From assembly GCA_000277545.1 (NCBI GenBank), contig AKXM01000049.1:30943-94942 (forward strand): a stretch of DNA of 64,000 nucleotides, read 5' to 3'. Of this stretch, positions 9,840 to 19,020 are shown piece by piece. The first letter of the stretch is position 1, and every line of letters begins with the position of its first letter. The translations under genes were made by a program, and so were the position numbers. This stretch comes from Enterobacter sp. Ag1 (lineage in GTDB: Bacteria > Pseudomonadota > Gammaproteobacteria > Enterobacterales > Enterobacteriaceae). The notes beneath the pieces are model-generated. The model saw nothing but the letters and a program-made list of their open reading frames with translations. It was not told the origin of the DNA and ran no database searches.

Positions 9840-10370
9840 TTACTTCTTAGCTGCGCGTTCGAAAGAAGCGATGATTTCAGCTTTAGCAGCTTCGGCGTTA
9901 TCCCAGCCGTCAACTTTCACCCATTTGCCTTTCTCGAGATCTTTGTAGTGCTCGAAGAAGTGAGTGATCTGCGCTTTCAGCAGTTCTGGCAGGTCGTTCA
10001 CATCTTTAATGTGATCGTACTCTTTGCTCAGTTTGGTGTGCGGAACCGCAACCAGTTTTGCATCTTCGCCAGACTCGTCGGTCATTTTCAGAACGCCAAC
10101 TGGACGGCAACGGATCACGCTACCTGGCTCCAGCGGGTATGGAGTTGGGACCAGCACGTCAACCGGGTCACCGTCCAGAGACAGGGTGTGGTTGATGTAA
10201 CCGTAGTTGCACGGGTAGAACATCGCGGTAGACATGAAACGGTCAACAAACAGCGCGCCGCTCTCTTTGTCTACTTCGTATTTGATTGGATCGGCGTTAG
10301 CAGGGATTTCGATAACAACGTAGATGTCTTCCGGCAGATCTTTACCCGCAGGGACGTTGAGTAAGCTCAT
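9840..10370 (-). CDS. ppa: Inorganic pyrophosphatase (family I)
   Basis: Hydrolyses pyrophosphate to phosphate, pulling biosynthetic reactions forward; a soluble hexamer in E. coli. The product is 176 aa, the same as the E. coli enzyme. The family signature DGDPVDVLV carries the metal-binding aspartates, and the active-site [15 protein letters not shown] stretch is intact. An upstream ATG would add [11 protein letters not shown] take the ATG at 10370 because it gives the conserved [15 protein letters not shown] start and has AAGGAAA before it. Likely constitutive. Confidence 0.98.
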   Translation of the reverse strand: MSLLNVPAGKDLPEDIYVVIEIPANADPIKYEVDKESGALFVDRFMSTAMFYPCNYGYINHTLSLDGDPVDVLVPTPYPLEPGSVIRCRPVGVLKMTDESGEDAKLVAVPHTKLSKEYDHIKDVNDLPELLKAQITHFFEHYKDLEKGKWVKVDGWDNAEAAKAEIIASFERAAKK

Positions 10371-10578
10371 GTCTGTTTCCTTTAACCTGGTGTATTTCAA
10401 GTGCCCGATATTATAGCCAACTGCGGTTAAATGTCTTTTGCTGTTTTTTGACCGCTACCCTCCGGATGCACCAAATGCCCCGCTTCAGGCTACTCAAATC
10501 TTGAGTCATTTCATTGTCATAATTGAGCTAAACATCATGGCAACAAGCACTTAACGAACGTAAATCACGCAAATTGAT

Positions 10579-10605
10579 TAAACAATTTCCGAAAATTGCC
10601 GATAA
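10579..10605 (+). promoter_or_regulatory. Sigma-28 (FliA) flagellar class 3 promoter
   Basis: TAAA at 10579-10582, exactly 15 bases, then GCCGATAA at 10598-10605. This matches the core FliA consensus TAAA-N15-GCCGATAA at every position. It lies 48 bases upstream of the chemoreceptor start and ties that gene to the flagellar regulon. Confidence 0.88.
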
Positions 10606-10653
10606 CACGCTCACTACTTTATTCATGAGCCATCGTTAAACCGGGAATTAAGC

Positions 10654-12207
10654 ATGTTGAGAAATTTGTCGATTCGCACGGGGCTGCTGACGCTGTTAGC
10701 GGTTATGACGTTCTTGCTGTTGGTTGTAAGCGGCATCGGCATTTATGCCCTGCAGCAAAGTTCCACTTCTCTTGAGCGCATCAACCGCCTACAGGGTGAG
10801 CAAATGGTGCGCATTAGCGATGGCTATATTCTGCTGCTTCGCGCCAGAAACGAGGCAAGCCAGGCGGTACGCCAGATGGAAATTGGCATGCTGGACGACG
10901 CGACAAAAGCCACGCAGAAGATCGTGGGTGAAGTTGGGCTGGCGCAGAAAAACCTGAAGTCCGTCATCGACAGCGGCGTGAATGACGACCAGGGTAACGC
11001 CCTGCTTACCGGCCTGGCGCAAAGCTTTGGCGCCTATCAGGCACAAGGTATTACGCCGATGCTGGCCGCGCTGCAAAAGCAAAGCCCGGACGACTATTAC
11101 GACCTGCTGGAAAAAAGCCTGATCCCGCTGGGACAGAAGTTTGATAATGACGTGCAGGCTTTCCAGAGCTGGGGCGAAACGCGCGGAAACAGTGAAGTGG
11201 CTGCCGTTCAGCTGCACAAGACCCTTGTTCTGGGCTTTATTATTTTTGCCGCACTGCTGACCGCCGCGATTATTGTGCTGGTCTGGCTGGCGCTGCGTCA
11301 CCTGCTGTTGAAGCCGCTGGATGAGGCGATTCACCAACTGGAGTTTGTGGCCGATGGCGACCTGACCCAACCGCTTCCGCAAACGGGCAACAATGAATTT
11401 GGCCGTCTTGCCAGCGCGATTGTGGCGATGAGAACCTCGCTGGTGGAGTCGGTCAGCCGCGTGCGGGATGCCTCTTCCCAGATTGATACCGGCAGCCGTG
11501 AACTGGCGGCCGGCAACCTCAATCTTTCCCAGCGTACGGAGTCCACGGCGACCTCGTTGGAAGAAACGGCGGCCAGCATGGAGCAAATTACCGCGACGGT
11601 GAAGCAAAACGCCGATAACGCCGAACAGGCGCACAAGCTGGCGAAAGTCGTCTCCGATACCGCCGACCGCGGCAGCGAAATGGTGTGCTACGTCATTGAG
11701 AAAATGCGCGATATTTCCGGTAGCGCGGGGCGTATCGCCGACATCCTGAGCGTTATCGACGGCATCGCTTTCCAGACCAATATTCTGGCCCTTAACGCTT
11801 CGGTGGAAGCTGCCCGCGCGGGTGAGCAAGGCCGTGGTTTTGCCGTGGTCGCCGGTGAAGTTCGTACCCTGGCAAGCCGCAGCGCCGAGGCAGCAAAAGA
11901 GATCCGCGCATTGATTTCCGATTCGCAAACGCACGTGGGTGAGGGCAGCGAGCTGGCGCAGCAGGCCGGGGAAACCATGGACGAAATCGCCGAAGAAATT
12001 ATGCGCATGACCAAACTGGTTCGCGAAATTGCCAACGCGTCTAACGAGCAAAGCCACGGTATTGAGCAGGTGAATATTGCGGTCAGCCAGATGGATGAAG
12101 CGGCACAGCAGAACGCGGCTTTAGTTGAGCAGTCCACTGCGGCAACGCATTCGCTTGAAGAGCAGTCGCAGCAGCTGGTCGCCGCGATGGCTTCGTTCCG
12201 TTATTGA
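10654..12207 (+). CDS. Methyl-accepting chemotaxis protein, Tsr/Tar type
   Basis: Transmembrane chemoreceptor of 517 aa that controls CheA through CheW. TM1 spans about residues 8-32, then a four-helix periplasmic ligand domain of roughly 155 residues, TM2 about 188-213, HAMP, and a cytoplasmic coiled coil. The signalling tip ([39 protein letters not shown]) is highly conserved. The ligand domain is too divergent to name a ligand. The protein ends in ASFRY, so the flexible tail and the NWETF-type docking pentapeptide for CheR/CheB, present in Tsr and Tar, are missing; it probably relies on other receptors for efficient adaptation. It occupies the ppa-fbp interval, where E. coli carries ytfQRT-yjfF. 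Confidence 0.93.
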   Translation: MLRNLSIRTGLLTLLAVMTFLLLVVSGIGIYALQQSSTSLERINRLQGEQMVRISDGYILLLRARNEASQAVRQMEIGMLDDATKATQKIVGEVGLAQKNLKSVIDSGVNDDQGNALLTGLAQSFGAYQAQGITPMLAALQKQSPDDYYDLLEKSLIPLGQKFDNDVQAFQSWGETRGNSEVAAVQLHKTLVLGFIIFAALLTAAIIVLVWLALRHLLLKPLDEAIHQLEFVADGDLTQPLPQTGNNEFGRLASAIVAMRTSLVESVSRVRDASSQIDTGSRELAAGNLNLSQRTESTATSLEETAASMEQITATVKQNADNAEQAHKLAKVVSDTADRGSEMVCYVIEKMRDISGSAGRIADILSVIDGIAFQTNILALNASVEAARAGEQGRGFAVVAGEVRTLASRSAEAAKEIRALISDSQTHVGEGSELAQQAGETMDEIAEEIMRMTKLVREIANASNEQSHGIEQVNIAVSQMDEAAQQNAALVEQSTAATHSLEEQSQQLVAAMASFRY

Positions 12208-12255
12208 TTGAGTCACGCCTCTCCCTGGAAGGAGAGGCGCATTGTGCAGGGGAAA

Positions 12256-13254
12256 TCAGGCGTCCGGGTATTCGCGAATAAAACGCTCTACGTCATCGAC
12301 CATGTGTTTTGTGCCGACGAAGAACGGGCGGCGTTGGTGCAGCGTGGTTGGGATGATATCCAGAATTCTCTCTTTCCCGTCGCTGGCTTTCCCGCCGGCC
12401 TGTTCCGCGAGGAATGCCATTGGGTTGCCCTCATACAGCAAACGCAGCTTGCCTTCCGGGTGGCTGGCGGTGCTTGGGTAAAGATAAATCCCGCCTTTCA
12501 GCAGGTTGCGGTGGAAGTCCGCCACCAGTGAACCGATGTAGCGCGAGGTGTACGGGCGCTTGCTGGCGGCATCTTCTTCCTGGCAGAACTTGATGTACTT
12601 CTTCACGCCGGTCGGGAATTTAATGTAGTTGCCTTCGTTAATGGAGTAGGTGTTGCCTCTCTCCGGGAAGCGCATACGTTCCTGACTCAGGCAGAACACG
12701 CCGAGAGAAGGATCGTAGGTGAAGGCGTGTACGCCGCAGCCGGTGGTGTAAACCAGCATCGTTGATGAGCCGTAAACCACGTAGCCGGCGGCAACCTGTT
12801 GGTTACCCGGCTGGAGGAAATCCTCCTCGGTGACCGGCGTGCCGACTGGCGTAATGCGGCGGTAAATAGAGAAAATGGTGCCAACGGACACGTTGACATC
12901 GATGTTAGAAGATCCGTCAAGCGGGTCCATCAGCACGACATATTTTGCCTGCTCGGCGCCTTCAAAGACCACGATCTCGTCTTCTTCTTCGGAGGCGATA
13001 CCGGCCACAATACCGCGCGCTTTTAACGCTGCCTTCAGTTTTTCATTCGCGAACAGGTCGAGTTTTTGCTGCTCTTCGCCCTGCACGTTTTCGGCACCGC
13101 TCGCCCCCAGGATATCGACCAGACCGGCCTTATTGATATCGCGGTGGATGATTTTAGCGCCCAGCTTTATTGCCGACAGTAAAGCCGTGAGCTCACCGGT
13201 AGCATGGGAAAACTCATGCTGCTTTTCGACAATAAATTCACCTAACGTTTTCAT
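12256..13254 (-). CDS. fbp: Fructose-1,6-bisphosphatase class I
   Basis: Catalyses the committed gluconeogenic step, fructose 1,6-bisphosphate to fructose 6-phosphate. The product is 332 aa, as in E. coli. The metal-binding motif [22 protein letters not shown] and the KGGIYLYP...[21 protein letters not shown] region are intact. It is divergent from mpl, as in E. coli, with a 175-base shared promoter region. A GCCTCTCC/GGAGAGGC inverted repeat (12217-12238) lies between it and the convergent chemoreceptor gene and may terminate one or both. Confidence 0.98.
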   Translation of the reverse strand: MKTLGEFIVEKQHEFSHATGELTALLSAIKLGAKIIHRDINKAGLVDILGASGAENVQGEEQQKLDLFANEKLKAALKARGIVAGIASEEEDEIVVFEGAEQAKYVVLMDPLDGSSNIDVNVSVGTIFSIYRRITPVGTPVTEEDFLQPGNQQVAAGYVVYGSSTMLVYTTGCGVHAFTYDPSLGVFCLSQERMRFPERGNTYSINEGNYIKFPTGVKKYIKFCQEEDAASKRPYTSRYIGSLVADFHRNLLKGGIYLYPSTASHPEGKLRLLYEGNPMAFLAEQAGGKASDGKERILDIIPTTLHQRRPFFVGTKHMVDDVERFIREYPDA

Positions 13255-13429
13255 AACACTTTCCCTGCATCATTATGTTGGATAAAGCGATCGCAACAAT
13301 CTTAACAAATTTTCAAATTGTCGCGCACAGGTGAATCGCGCCAGCAAGATAAGGAATATCCTGAAATGCGTTTCGCCTCCGCAGCCATGCGGTTAGAATG
13401 TGCGCCAAACAAAGAAAGGATAGTTTCGT

Positions 13430-14815
13430 ATGCGCATTCATATTCTAGGGATCTGTGGCACCTTTATGGGCGGCCTGGCGATGCTGGCACGCTCTTTAGG
13501 GCATGAAGTGACGGGCTCGGACGCCAATGTTTACCCACCGATGAGTACGCTGCTCGAAGAGCAGGGGATCTCGTTAATCGAAGGTTATGACGCAAGCCAG
13601 CTCGACCCGCACCCGGACCTGGTGATCATCGGCAACGCGATGACGCGCGGTAATCCGTGCGTGGAAGCCGTTCTTGAGCAGGGCATTCCGTATATGTCCG
13701 GCCCGCAGTGGCTGCATGATTTTGTGCTGCGTGACCGCTGGGTGATTGCGGTGGCGGGGACGCACGGGAAAACCACCACCGCCGGTATGGCGACCTGGAT
13801 CCTTGAAGCCTGCGGCTACAAGCCTGGCTTTGTTATCGGCGGCGTACCGGGTAACTTTGACGTCTCTGCGCGTCTGGGCGATAGCCCCTTCTTCGTTATT
13901 GAAGCCGATGAATATGACTGCGCGTTCTTCGACAAACGCTCCAAATTTGTCCATTACTGCCCGCGGACGCTGATCCTCAATAACCTTGAGTTCGATCACG
14001 CGGATATCTTTGACGATCTGAAAGCGATCCAGAAGCAGTTCCATCACCTGGTGCGCATCGTCCCTGGGCAGGGCAAAATTATCTGGCCGGAAAACGACGC
14101 CAATCTGAAGCAAACCCTGGCGATGGGCTGCTGGAGTGAGCAGGAGTTGGTGGGCGATCAGGGCCACTGGCAGGCGAAGAAGCTGACGACCGATGCTTCT
14201 CAGTGGGAAGTTTACCTGGATGGCGAATGCGTTGGCACCGTGAACTGGCAGCTGGTCGGCGAACACAACATGCATAACGGCCTGATGGCTATTGCCGCTG
14301 CCCGCCATGTTGGCGTTACCCCAGCTGACGCAGCCCAGGCGCTGGGTAGTTTTGTGAACGCTCGTCGCCGCCTTGAACTGCGCGGCGAAGCGCATGGCGT
14401 CACCGTTTATGACGATTTTGCACATCACCCTACGGCGATTCTGGCTACGCTTGCTGCCCTGCGCGGGAAAGTGGGCGGCACCGCTCGCATTCTGGCCGTG
14501 CTGGAACCTCGTTCTAACACCATGAAAATGGGCGTCTGCAAAGACGATCTGGCTCCTTCGCTGGGGCGCGCGGACGAAGTGTTCCTGCTTCAGCCGCAGC
14601 ACATTCCGTGGCAGGTTGCTGAAGTGGCGGAAGCGTGCGTGCAGCCAGCGCACTGGAGCGCAGACGTGGACACGCTCGCGGAGATGGTAGTGAAAACGGC
14701 CCAGCCTGGCGACCATATTCTGGTCATGAGCAACGGCGGCTTCGGCGGTATTCATCAGAAACTGCTGGATGGTCTGGCGAAGAAAGCTGAACAGCAGAGT
14801 GAGCAGGCGTTTTAA
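13430..14815 (+). CDS. mpl: UDP-MurNAc:L-Ala-gamma-D-Glu-meso-DAP ligase Mpl
   Basis: Murein-recycling ligase that attaches the recovered tripeptide to UDP-N-acetylmuramic acid in the cytoplasm. The product is 461 aa against 457 in E. coli. The ATP-binding loop GTHGKTTT is at residues 110-117. The Mur ligase central motif EADEYDCAFFDKRSKF and the C-terminal DDFAHHPTAI and LEPRSNTMKMG motifs are present. AAAGGA precedes the ATG at 13430. It marks the end of a block that matches the E. coli tam-ppa-fbp-mpl region. Confidence 0.97.
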   Translation: MRIHILGICGTFMGGLAMLARSLGHEVTGSDANVYPPMSTLLEEQGISLIEGYDASQLDPHPDLVIIGNAMTRGNPCVEAVLEQGIPYMSGPQWLHDFVLRDRWVIAVAGTHGKTTTAGMATWILEACGYKPGFVIGGVPGNFDVSARLGDSPFFVIEADEYDCAFFDKRSKFVHYCPRTLILNNLEFDHADIFDDLKAIQKQFHHLVRIVPGQGKIIWPENDANLKQTLAMGCWSEQELVGDQGHWQAKKLTTDASQWEVYLDGECVGTVNWQLVGEHNMHNGLMAIAAARHVGVTPADAAQALGSFVNARRRLELRGEAHGVTVYDDFAHHPTAILATLAALRGKVGGTARILAVLEPRSNTMKMGVCKDDLAPSLGRADEVFLLQPQHIPWQVAEVAEACVQPAHWSADVDTLAEMVVKTAQPGDHILVMSNGGFGGIHQKLLDGLAKKAEQQSEQAF

Positions 14816-14835
14816 GCGCAGAGCATGATGAGAAA

Positions 14836-14865
14836 AAGGGCGTGCCTTACGGGACGCCCTTTTTG
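14836..14865. terminator. Bidirectional terminator between mpl and yhaH
   Basis: AAGGGCGT and ACGCCCTT arms around a short loop, with A-run on the left and TTTTT on the right. It serves mpl on the plus strand and yhaH on the minus strand. Confidence 0.9.
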
Positions 14866-14866
14866 T

Positions 14867-15238
14867 TTAGTAGAGTTCAGGGGCCTTAGAATCTGGCCCA
14901 AAGCGGTTAGTTCCCGGCGTGCCATCCTGGCAGTTGAATGCCAGAATAATCAACCAGCCGACAATCGGGATTAACAGCAGCAGCAGCCACCAGGCTGAGC
15001 GGTCGGTGTCGTGCAGGCGGCGAAACTGGACTGCCCAAAGCGGCAGCAAAACCAGAACGGTATAAATCGTGGTGAGCGCTCCTTCATCCTTGGCGATGTG
15101 CAGCCCAAGCATTTTATCCAGCACGCTCAGCACGCCCGCCAGGATGAAGTTCACCAGATGAAACATCCAATACTCTTTGCGGCGAGCCCGCCCGCCAAAC
15201 CCAATGTAATTTCTTAATGCTTTGAAATACCAATCCAT
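14867..15238 (-). CDS. yhaH: YhaH, DUF805 inner-membrane protein
   Basis: 123 aa, with the DUF805 pattern: an N-terminal GRARRKEYWMF motif, two to three membrane helices, the FRRLHDTDRSAWW motif, and a C-terminal GTPGTNRFGPDP-like end. It is close to E. coli YhaH (121 aa). Function unknown. It lies downstream of yqjG, as in E. coli. Confidence 0.92.
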   Translation of the reverse strand: MDWYFKALRNYIGFGGRARRKEYWMFHLVNFILAGVLSVLDKMLGLHIAKDEGALTTIYTVLVLLPLWAVQFRRLHDTDRSAWWLLLLLIPIVGWLIILAFNCQDGTPGTNRFGPDSKAPELY

Positions 15239-15342
15239 CTAAGGCCTGCCTTGATTATCCGACAATCACCTGAACGGGAAGCGATCGATTCAAGAATAGT
15301 CGTGAATGCACAGGCCGTAAATCGTTGTTGTGCTGAATATTC

Positions 15343-16335
15343 TTAACTCTTCCTAAACCGCTCATCTCGCCCGTGCGGCTCGTCTAAATCTTGTGCAGGG
15401 CCGATGGAAATGACGCCGGTTGGGTTGATAGTTTTATGGCTGCAATAATAGTGGGTACGGATATGCGGGAAACTTACCGTTTCACGGACGCCGGGTAACT
15501 GATAGATATCGCGCAGGAAGCCGTAAAGATTTGGGTAGTCGCTGATGCGGTATCTATCGCACTTGAAGTGGGTGACATACACCGGGTCAAAACGGACAAG
15601 GGTCGTCCACAGGCGAATGTCTGCCTCGGTTAGCTGCGGGCCGGTTAAGTAGCGATGCTGACCAAGAATTTGCTCCAGACGCGCCAGGGAGATAAAGACT
15701 TTTTCAACGGCTTCATCGTAGGCTTCCTGAGAAGTGGCAAAGCCCGCTTTGTATACGCCGTTATTCACCGTGTCATAAATCCAGCCGTTCAGCTCATCAA
15801 TCTCGCCTTTTAGCTCGTCGGGGTAATAGTTGCCGGGACGCGCACCCAGGGCATCAAAAGCCGTATTAAACATCCGAATGATTTCTGCGGACTCGTTGCT
15901 GACGATCGTCTGGTTTTTCTTATCCCAAAGTACGGGCACCGTCACGCGGCCCGTGTAATGAGGATCGGCCTGCAGATAAAGCTGGTAGAGGAACTCATGG
16001 TGGTAAAGCGTGTCGCCGGTTGCCTCCGGGAAATTTTCCGCGAACGTCCAGCCGTTTTGCAGCATCAACGGGTTAACGACGGAAACGGAAATAAAGGGCT
16101 CGAGGCCTTTTAGCTTACGCACGATAAGCGGCCGGTGCGCCCAGGGGCAGGCAAGAGACACATAGAGATGATAGCGATCTTTCTCTGCGGCGAATCCCGC
16201 TTTGCCGGAGGGGCCTGCTGCACCGTCGGCAGTCAGCCAGTTGCGGAAGGCGGATTCAGAGCGTTTAAAGCGGCCGCCGGTCGATTTGGTGTCGTACCAG
16301 ACGTCATGCCAGACGCCGTCGATGAGTTGTCCCAT
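15343..16335 (-). CDS. yqjG: Glutathionyl-hydroquinone reductase YqjG
   Basis: Xi-class glutathione transferase that reduces glutathionyl-hydroquinones in the cytoplasm. The product is 330 aa (E. coli 328). The catalytic cysteine is C63 in the motif LACPWAHR. The glutathione-binding VPVLWDKK...IVSNESAEIIRMFN segment and the C-terminal helical domain with EADIRLWTTLVRFD are complete. It lies downstream of yqjF with a terminator between them. Confidence 0.96.
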   Translation of the reverse strand: MGQLIDGVWHDVWYDTKSTGGRFKRSESAFRNWLTADGAAGPSGKAGFAAEKDRYHLYVSLACPWAHRPLIVRKLKGLEPFISVSVVNPLMLQNGWTFAENFPEATGDTLYHHEFLYQLYLQADPHYTGRVTVPVLWDKKNQTIVSNESAEIIRMFNTAFDALGARPGNYYPDELKGEIDELNGWIYDTVNNGVYKAGFATSQEAYDEAVEKVFISLARLEQILGQHRYLTGPQLTEADIRLWTTLVRFDPVYVTHFKCDRYRISDYPNLYGFLRDIYQLPGVRETVSFPHIRTHYYCSHKTINPTGVISIGPAQDLDEPHGRDERFRKS

Positions 16336-16354
16336 TTTTTCTCCTCCTCAATAG

Positions 16355-16383
16355 CAAAAAAGCGAAGACGGTGTCTTCGCTTT
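16355..16383 (-). terminator. Terminator between yqjF and yqjG
   Basis: AGCGAAGAC / GTCTTCGCT stem followed on the minus strand by TTTTTT. It should limit read-through from yqjF into yqjG. Confidence 0.85.
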
Positions 16384-16408
16384 CTCGGTGTTCATCAGTA
16401 TAGAACGC

Positions 16409-16801
16409 TTACCATTTTTTATTCAGGACGCGGTCAAGGCTGATTGCGCCTGGGCCGAAGACCGCCAGCAACAGGTAGCCACCTGCGATGGTGAAGTTTT
16501 TCATGAACATAATAGAGTTCACGCCTTCAGCAAAGTTGCTGTGGAACAGGAACGCGGTCAGCACGGTAAACAGCGCAGTGATCAGCGCGGTTGTACGGGT
16601 CAGGAAGCCGAACAGAATAGCCAGACCGCCGCCGAACTCAAGCAGAATGGTCAGCGGCAGCAGCGCACCCGGCACGCCCATGGCTTCCATGTACTGCTGT
16701 GTGCCTGCATAACCGGTGATTTTGCCCCAGCCAGCGGTAATAAACAGGATTGGCATCAGAATACGAGCAACCAGTACGCCAAAATCTTCTAATTTTTTCA
16801 T
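16409..16801 (-). CDS. yqjF: YqjF, DoxX-family membrane protein
   Basis: 130 aa with four predicted membrane helices and the DoxX pattern (ARILMPILFITAGWGKITGYAGTQQYM near the start, FGGGLAILFGFLTRTTAL in the middle). In E. coli yqjF is known mainly as a gene induced by nitroaromatic compounds; its biochemical role is unclear. It has a strong upstream site (GGAGAG before the ATG) and sits alone between two terminators. Confidence 0.94.
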   Translation of the reverse strand: MKKLEDFGVLVARILMPILFITAGWGKITGYAGTQQYMEAMGVPGALLPLTILLEFGGGLAILFGFLTRTTALITALFTVLTAFLFHSNFAEGVNSIMFMKNFTIAGGYLLLAVFGPGAISLDRVLNKKW

Positions 16802-17017
16802 TTTTCTCTCCAGCGGTTCTTTTTTTCCGGCGTTCTCGGCCAGGGCTTAAAAGGTGTGCAAACTCCAGTGATTACCGATGTTTGCTGTCGATGGGGAGGA
16901 TAATAGACGGGGTGAAAAAAGATTGTTAGCAAGGAAAACTGTCTAAGTTCTTCAAATATCCTGAGGAAACTAAGTCAGGAAAGTAAAAATACGAGGTATG
17001 GAAGAGAAGGGGCAGAA

Positions 17018-17045
17018 ATAAAAACACCGCCAGAGGCGGTGTTTA
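17018..17045 (-). terminator. Terminator of the yqjDEK group
   Basis: ACACCGCC-AGA-GGCGGTGT stem, followed on the minus strand by TTTTTATTT, immediately after yqjK. Confidence 0.9.
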
Positions 17046-17048
17046 AGT

Positions 17049-17339
17049 TTAGCGCGAAGGCGTGTTAAGCGTGTTACGAATCAGCCGCCAGGTGCTCCAG
17101 GCGCCAAATCCTCGTTTGGCCCAGCGCATGAACTTACCTGGATGCTTCACCGTCCAGATTGCCAACACGCTGCTGGCGATCATCGCGTAGCTACGCAGGC
17201 TGACTAAGGTGTTCCAGCCGCGATCGTAGGGGCTGGTGACCTGCAGCCAGTCGCGTTTTGCGGCGCTGAGATCGAGCCGCTGCTGCTGAACCTGGCTGAG
17301 CAGATAGGCTTTACGTTTATCACGTTCGGCATCGCTCAT
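17049..17339 (-). CDS. yqjK: YqjK, small YqjK-family protein
   Basis: 96 aa against 99 in E. coli. The N-terminal half is a charged helix (ERDKRKAYLLSQVQQQRLDLSAAKRDWL). The C-terminal part has a hydrophobic stretch and a basic amphipathic end. Function unknown. Its start overlaps the yqjE stop by 4 bases, so it is translated as part of the yqjD-yqjE-yqjK operon. Confidence 0.93.
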   Translation of the reverse strand: MSDAERDKRKAYLLSQVQQQRLDLSAAKRDWLQVTSPYDRGWNTLVSLRSYAMIASSVLAIWTVKHPGKFMRWAKRGFGAWSTWRLIRNTLNTPSR

Positions 17340-17734
17340 CGCTTATCCTCTTCCAGCAGAGCCCTGTCGTTTTCCAGCTCGCGCCGGGTGTGGCGCAGCA
17401 GGGTTGATTGACGGGACTTCCGCAGCGTCCAGATACCGCCGATCAATGCCAGCGACAGCAGGACGACGGTGGTAGCAATCATGGCGTTAAGACGATACTG
17501 CGGATCAACGGCCCAGATAATCAGCACCATCAGGCTCATTAAGCCAAAGGCAGCGAACAGCATGGTCAGCCCCAGCATCAGCAGCAGCTGAACGATGTGC
17601 GCTTTTTCCTCTTCCAGTTCGACGACGGCAAGACGCACGCGCGTTTCGACCATGCCGACCAGAATCGTCACCAGCCGCTGGCCAACGCCGAGTACGCTTT
17701 TGCCCGGCCCCTGGCTTTGGTGAGAATCCGCCAT
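17336..17734 (-). CDS. yqjE: YqjE, phage holin superfamily III-type membrane protein
   Basis: 132 aa with two central membrane helices (about residues 48-70 and 78-100) flanked by charged cytoplasmic ends. I use the ATG at 17734 (MADSHQSQGPGKSVLG), matching E. coli YqjE, rather than an ATG 24 bases upstream inside yqjD. E. coli YqjE is an inner-membrane protein of undefined role, encoded with the ribosome-binding YqjD. Confidence 0.92.
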   Translation of the reverse strand: MADSHQSQGPGKSVLGVGQRLVTILVGMVETRVRLAVVELEEEKAHIVQLLLMLGLTMLFAAFGLMSLMVLIIWAVDPQYRLNAMIATTVVLLSLALIGGIWTLRKSRQSTLLRHTRRELENDRALLEEDKR

Positions 17735-17735
17735 C

Positions 17736-18041
17736 TTAGCGACGTGCCAGCAGCACACCCAGCACGACGCCTACCGCCGCACCAATGCCTACACCGGTCC
17801 AAGGGTTCTCGCGAACATAATCATCCGCTTTGGCAGCCGCTTCACGGGTCTGTTTGGCGATGGCTTCGCTGGTTTCACCCAGGCGATCCCGGCTCTCTTT
17901 TAGCGTTTTTTCCGCTTTGGCACGCAGTTTGTCCAGTTCAGTTTTTGACTTGTCCGTGGACGCACTCAGGACTTCTTCAAGCGTATCTGCCAGGGATTTC
18001 AACTCAGCGCGTAAATGTTCTGACGTAGTATCTTTTGACAT
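17736..18041 (-). CDS. yqjD: YqjD, membrane-anchored ribosome-binding protein
   Basis: 101 aa ElaB/YqjD (DUF883) protein. A long charged helix (residues 1-78) ends in a glycine-rich C-terminal membrane anchor (WTGVGIGAAVGVVLGVLLARR). In E. coli YqjD binds 70S and 100S ribosomes at the inner membrane in stationary phase and is RpoS-dependent. It is the first gene of yqjD-yqjE-yqjK, one base from yqjE. Confidence 0.96.
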   Translation of the reverse strand: MSKDTTSEHLRAELKSLADTLEEVLSASTDKSKTELDKLRAKAEKTLKESRDRLGETSEAIAKQTREAAAKADDYVRENPWTGVGIGAAVGVVLGVLLARR

Positions 18042-18091
18042 AGTTCTCTCCGAGTGTTTGAGATGGATCCTTAAAGTCTGCGACTACACAA

Positions 18092-18460
18092 TCAGTAATC
18101 ACGCTTCTCTAAAGCTTTGAGGCTATCTTCTGCTTCCGCAAGTTTCTTCTCGCGTTTGGTGATTTTGTCCGGGTCACCCTTCTGACGGGCTTCGATGAGA
18201 TCGGCTTTACGCTCTTCGATTTCCGCTTTTTGCTTGGCTATCTTCTTTTGGTGCTCCGCACGCAGGCTAGTGTCGCTGCAGTTGGTGCGTACTTCACTCA
18301 GGGCCTTTTTCAGGCCATCAATACGGTGCTGATTATTATGTTTTTCCGCATAGCCAATCTCGCGTTGAATATCCTGCTCTTTCTCGTTGCACAAGGTATT
18401 TGCCTGTGCGGCAGAGGTTAGCGTGAGTAAAGCAAGAGCCAGTACGGTGCGGTAATTCAT
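18092..18460 (-). CDS. yqjC: YqjC, periplasmic DUF1090 protein
   Basis: 122 aa, the same as E. coli. A signal peptide (MNYRTVLALALLTLTSAAQA) precedes a mature domain that is almost wholly helical and highly charged, with C34 and C70 available for a disulfide. The start at 18460 gives MNYRT, matching E. coli MKYRI; an upstream in-frame ATG at 18490 is less likely. Function unknown. Confidence 0.94.
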   Translation of the reverse strand: MNYRTVLALALLTLTSAAQANTLCNEKEQDIQREIGYAEKHNNQHRIDGLKKALSEVRTNCSDTSLRAEHQKKIAKQKAEIEERKADLIEARQKGDPDKITKREKKLAEAEDSLKALEKRDY

Positions 18461-18633
18461 GGTTAAACCTTCCATTGTAAGACGAATCATAAAAGTATCA
18501 GACGATCATACTCCATGCGTCGTTCCAGAGTGTCGAAAAAGCGCAGATAAAGCGTAGTAAAAACAGCTAAAGCATAGTCATGAATCTGCTAAAAACCTAG
18601 AAGATGATAGCAAATTCAGACTGAAAGAAGGGG

Positions 18634-19011
18634 TCAGCCGAGGTGGTTGTGGTCAGGGCGCAGAATAGAGAGCCAGGCTAGCGCGTCTTTATCGGCGTCC
18701 TGCTGGGCAATGACATACCCCTGAGGCAGCGTGCGGTTGAGGACTTCTTTTGCCGCCTCACTCTGCGCGCTGGAATCAAACGTGACCAATAGCGTGTTAT
18801 TGAGCGGCGTAATGCTTTTAAAGCGGATACCGTTGGCATCCAGGTGGTGCCAGACATAAAAGCCGTCGGGAATACTCCCGCCCTGCCGCGAGGCACGAAT
18901 TTCGAGGGTGGAATCCTTATTCTGCATGCCGGACCACACCATCAGCGATGCAATCGCCAGGGCCCCAACAAGCAGCGCCGCCTTCAGGCGGCGTGTGAAC
19001 GCTAATTTCAT
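18634..19011 (-). CDS. mzrA: MzrA, modulator of EnvZ/OmpR
   Basis: Small inner-membrane protein of 125 aa (E. coli 127) with one N-terminal membrane segment (about 11-27) and a periplasmic domain containing GFYVWHHLDANGIRFKSITP. In E. coli it links the Cpx and EnvZ/OmpR systems by binding EnvZ. It starts 9 bases after the yqjA stop, as in the E. coli yqjA-mzrA operon. Confidence 0.95.
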   Translation of the reverse strand: MKLAFTRRLKAALLVGALAIASLMVWSGMQNKDSTLEIRASRQGGSIPDGFYVWHHLDANGIRFKSITPLNNTLLVTFDSSAQSEAAKEVLNRTLPQGYVIAQQDADKDALAWLSILRPDHNHLG

Positions 19012-19020
19012 CGAATCCCT

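Noticed and set aside
10789..12057. Long open frame (422 codons) antisense to the chemoreceptor gene
   Set aside because: It is fully inside the well-supported chemoreceptor gene on the other strand, has a His/Arg/Gln-rich composition typical of antisense frames in GC-rich genes, and no start context.
13574..14755. 393-codon frame antisense to mpl
   Set aside because: Complement of a highly conserved ligase gene; no family resemblance and no ribosome site.
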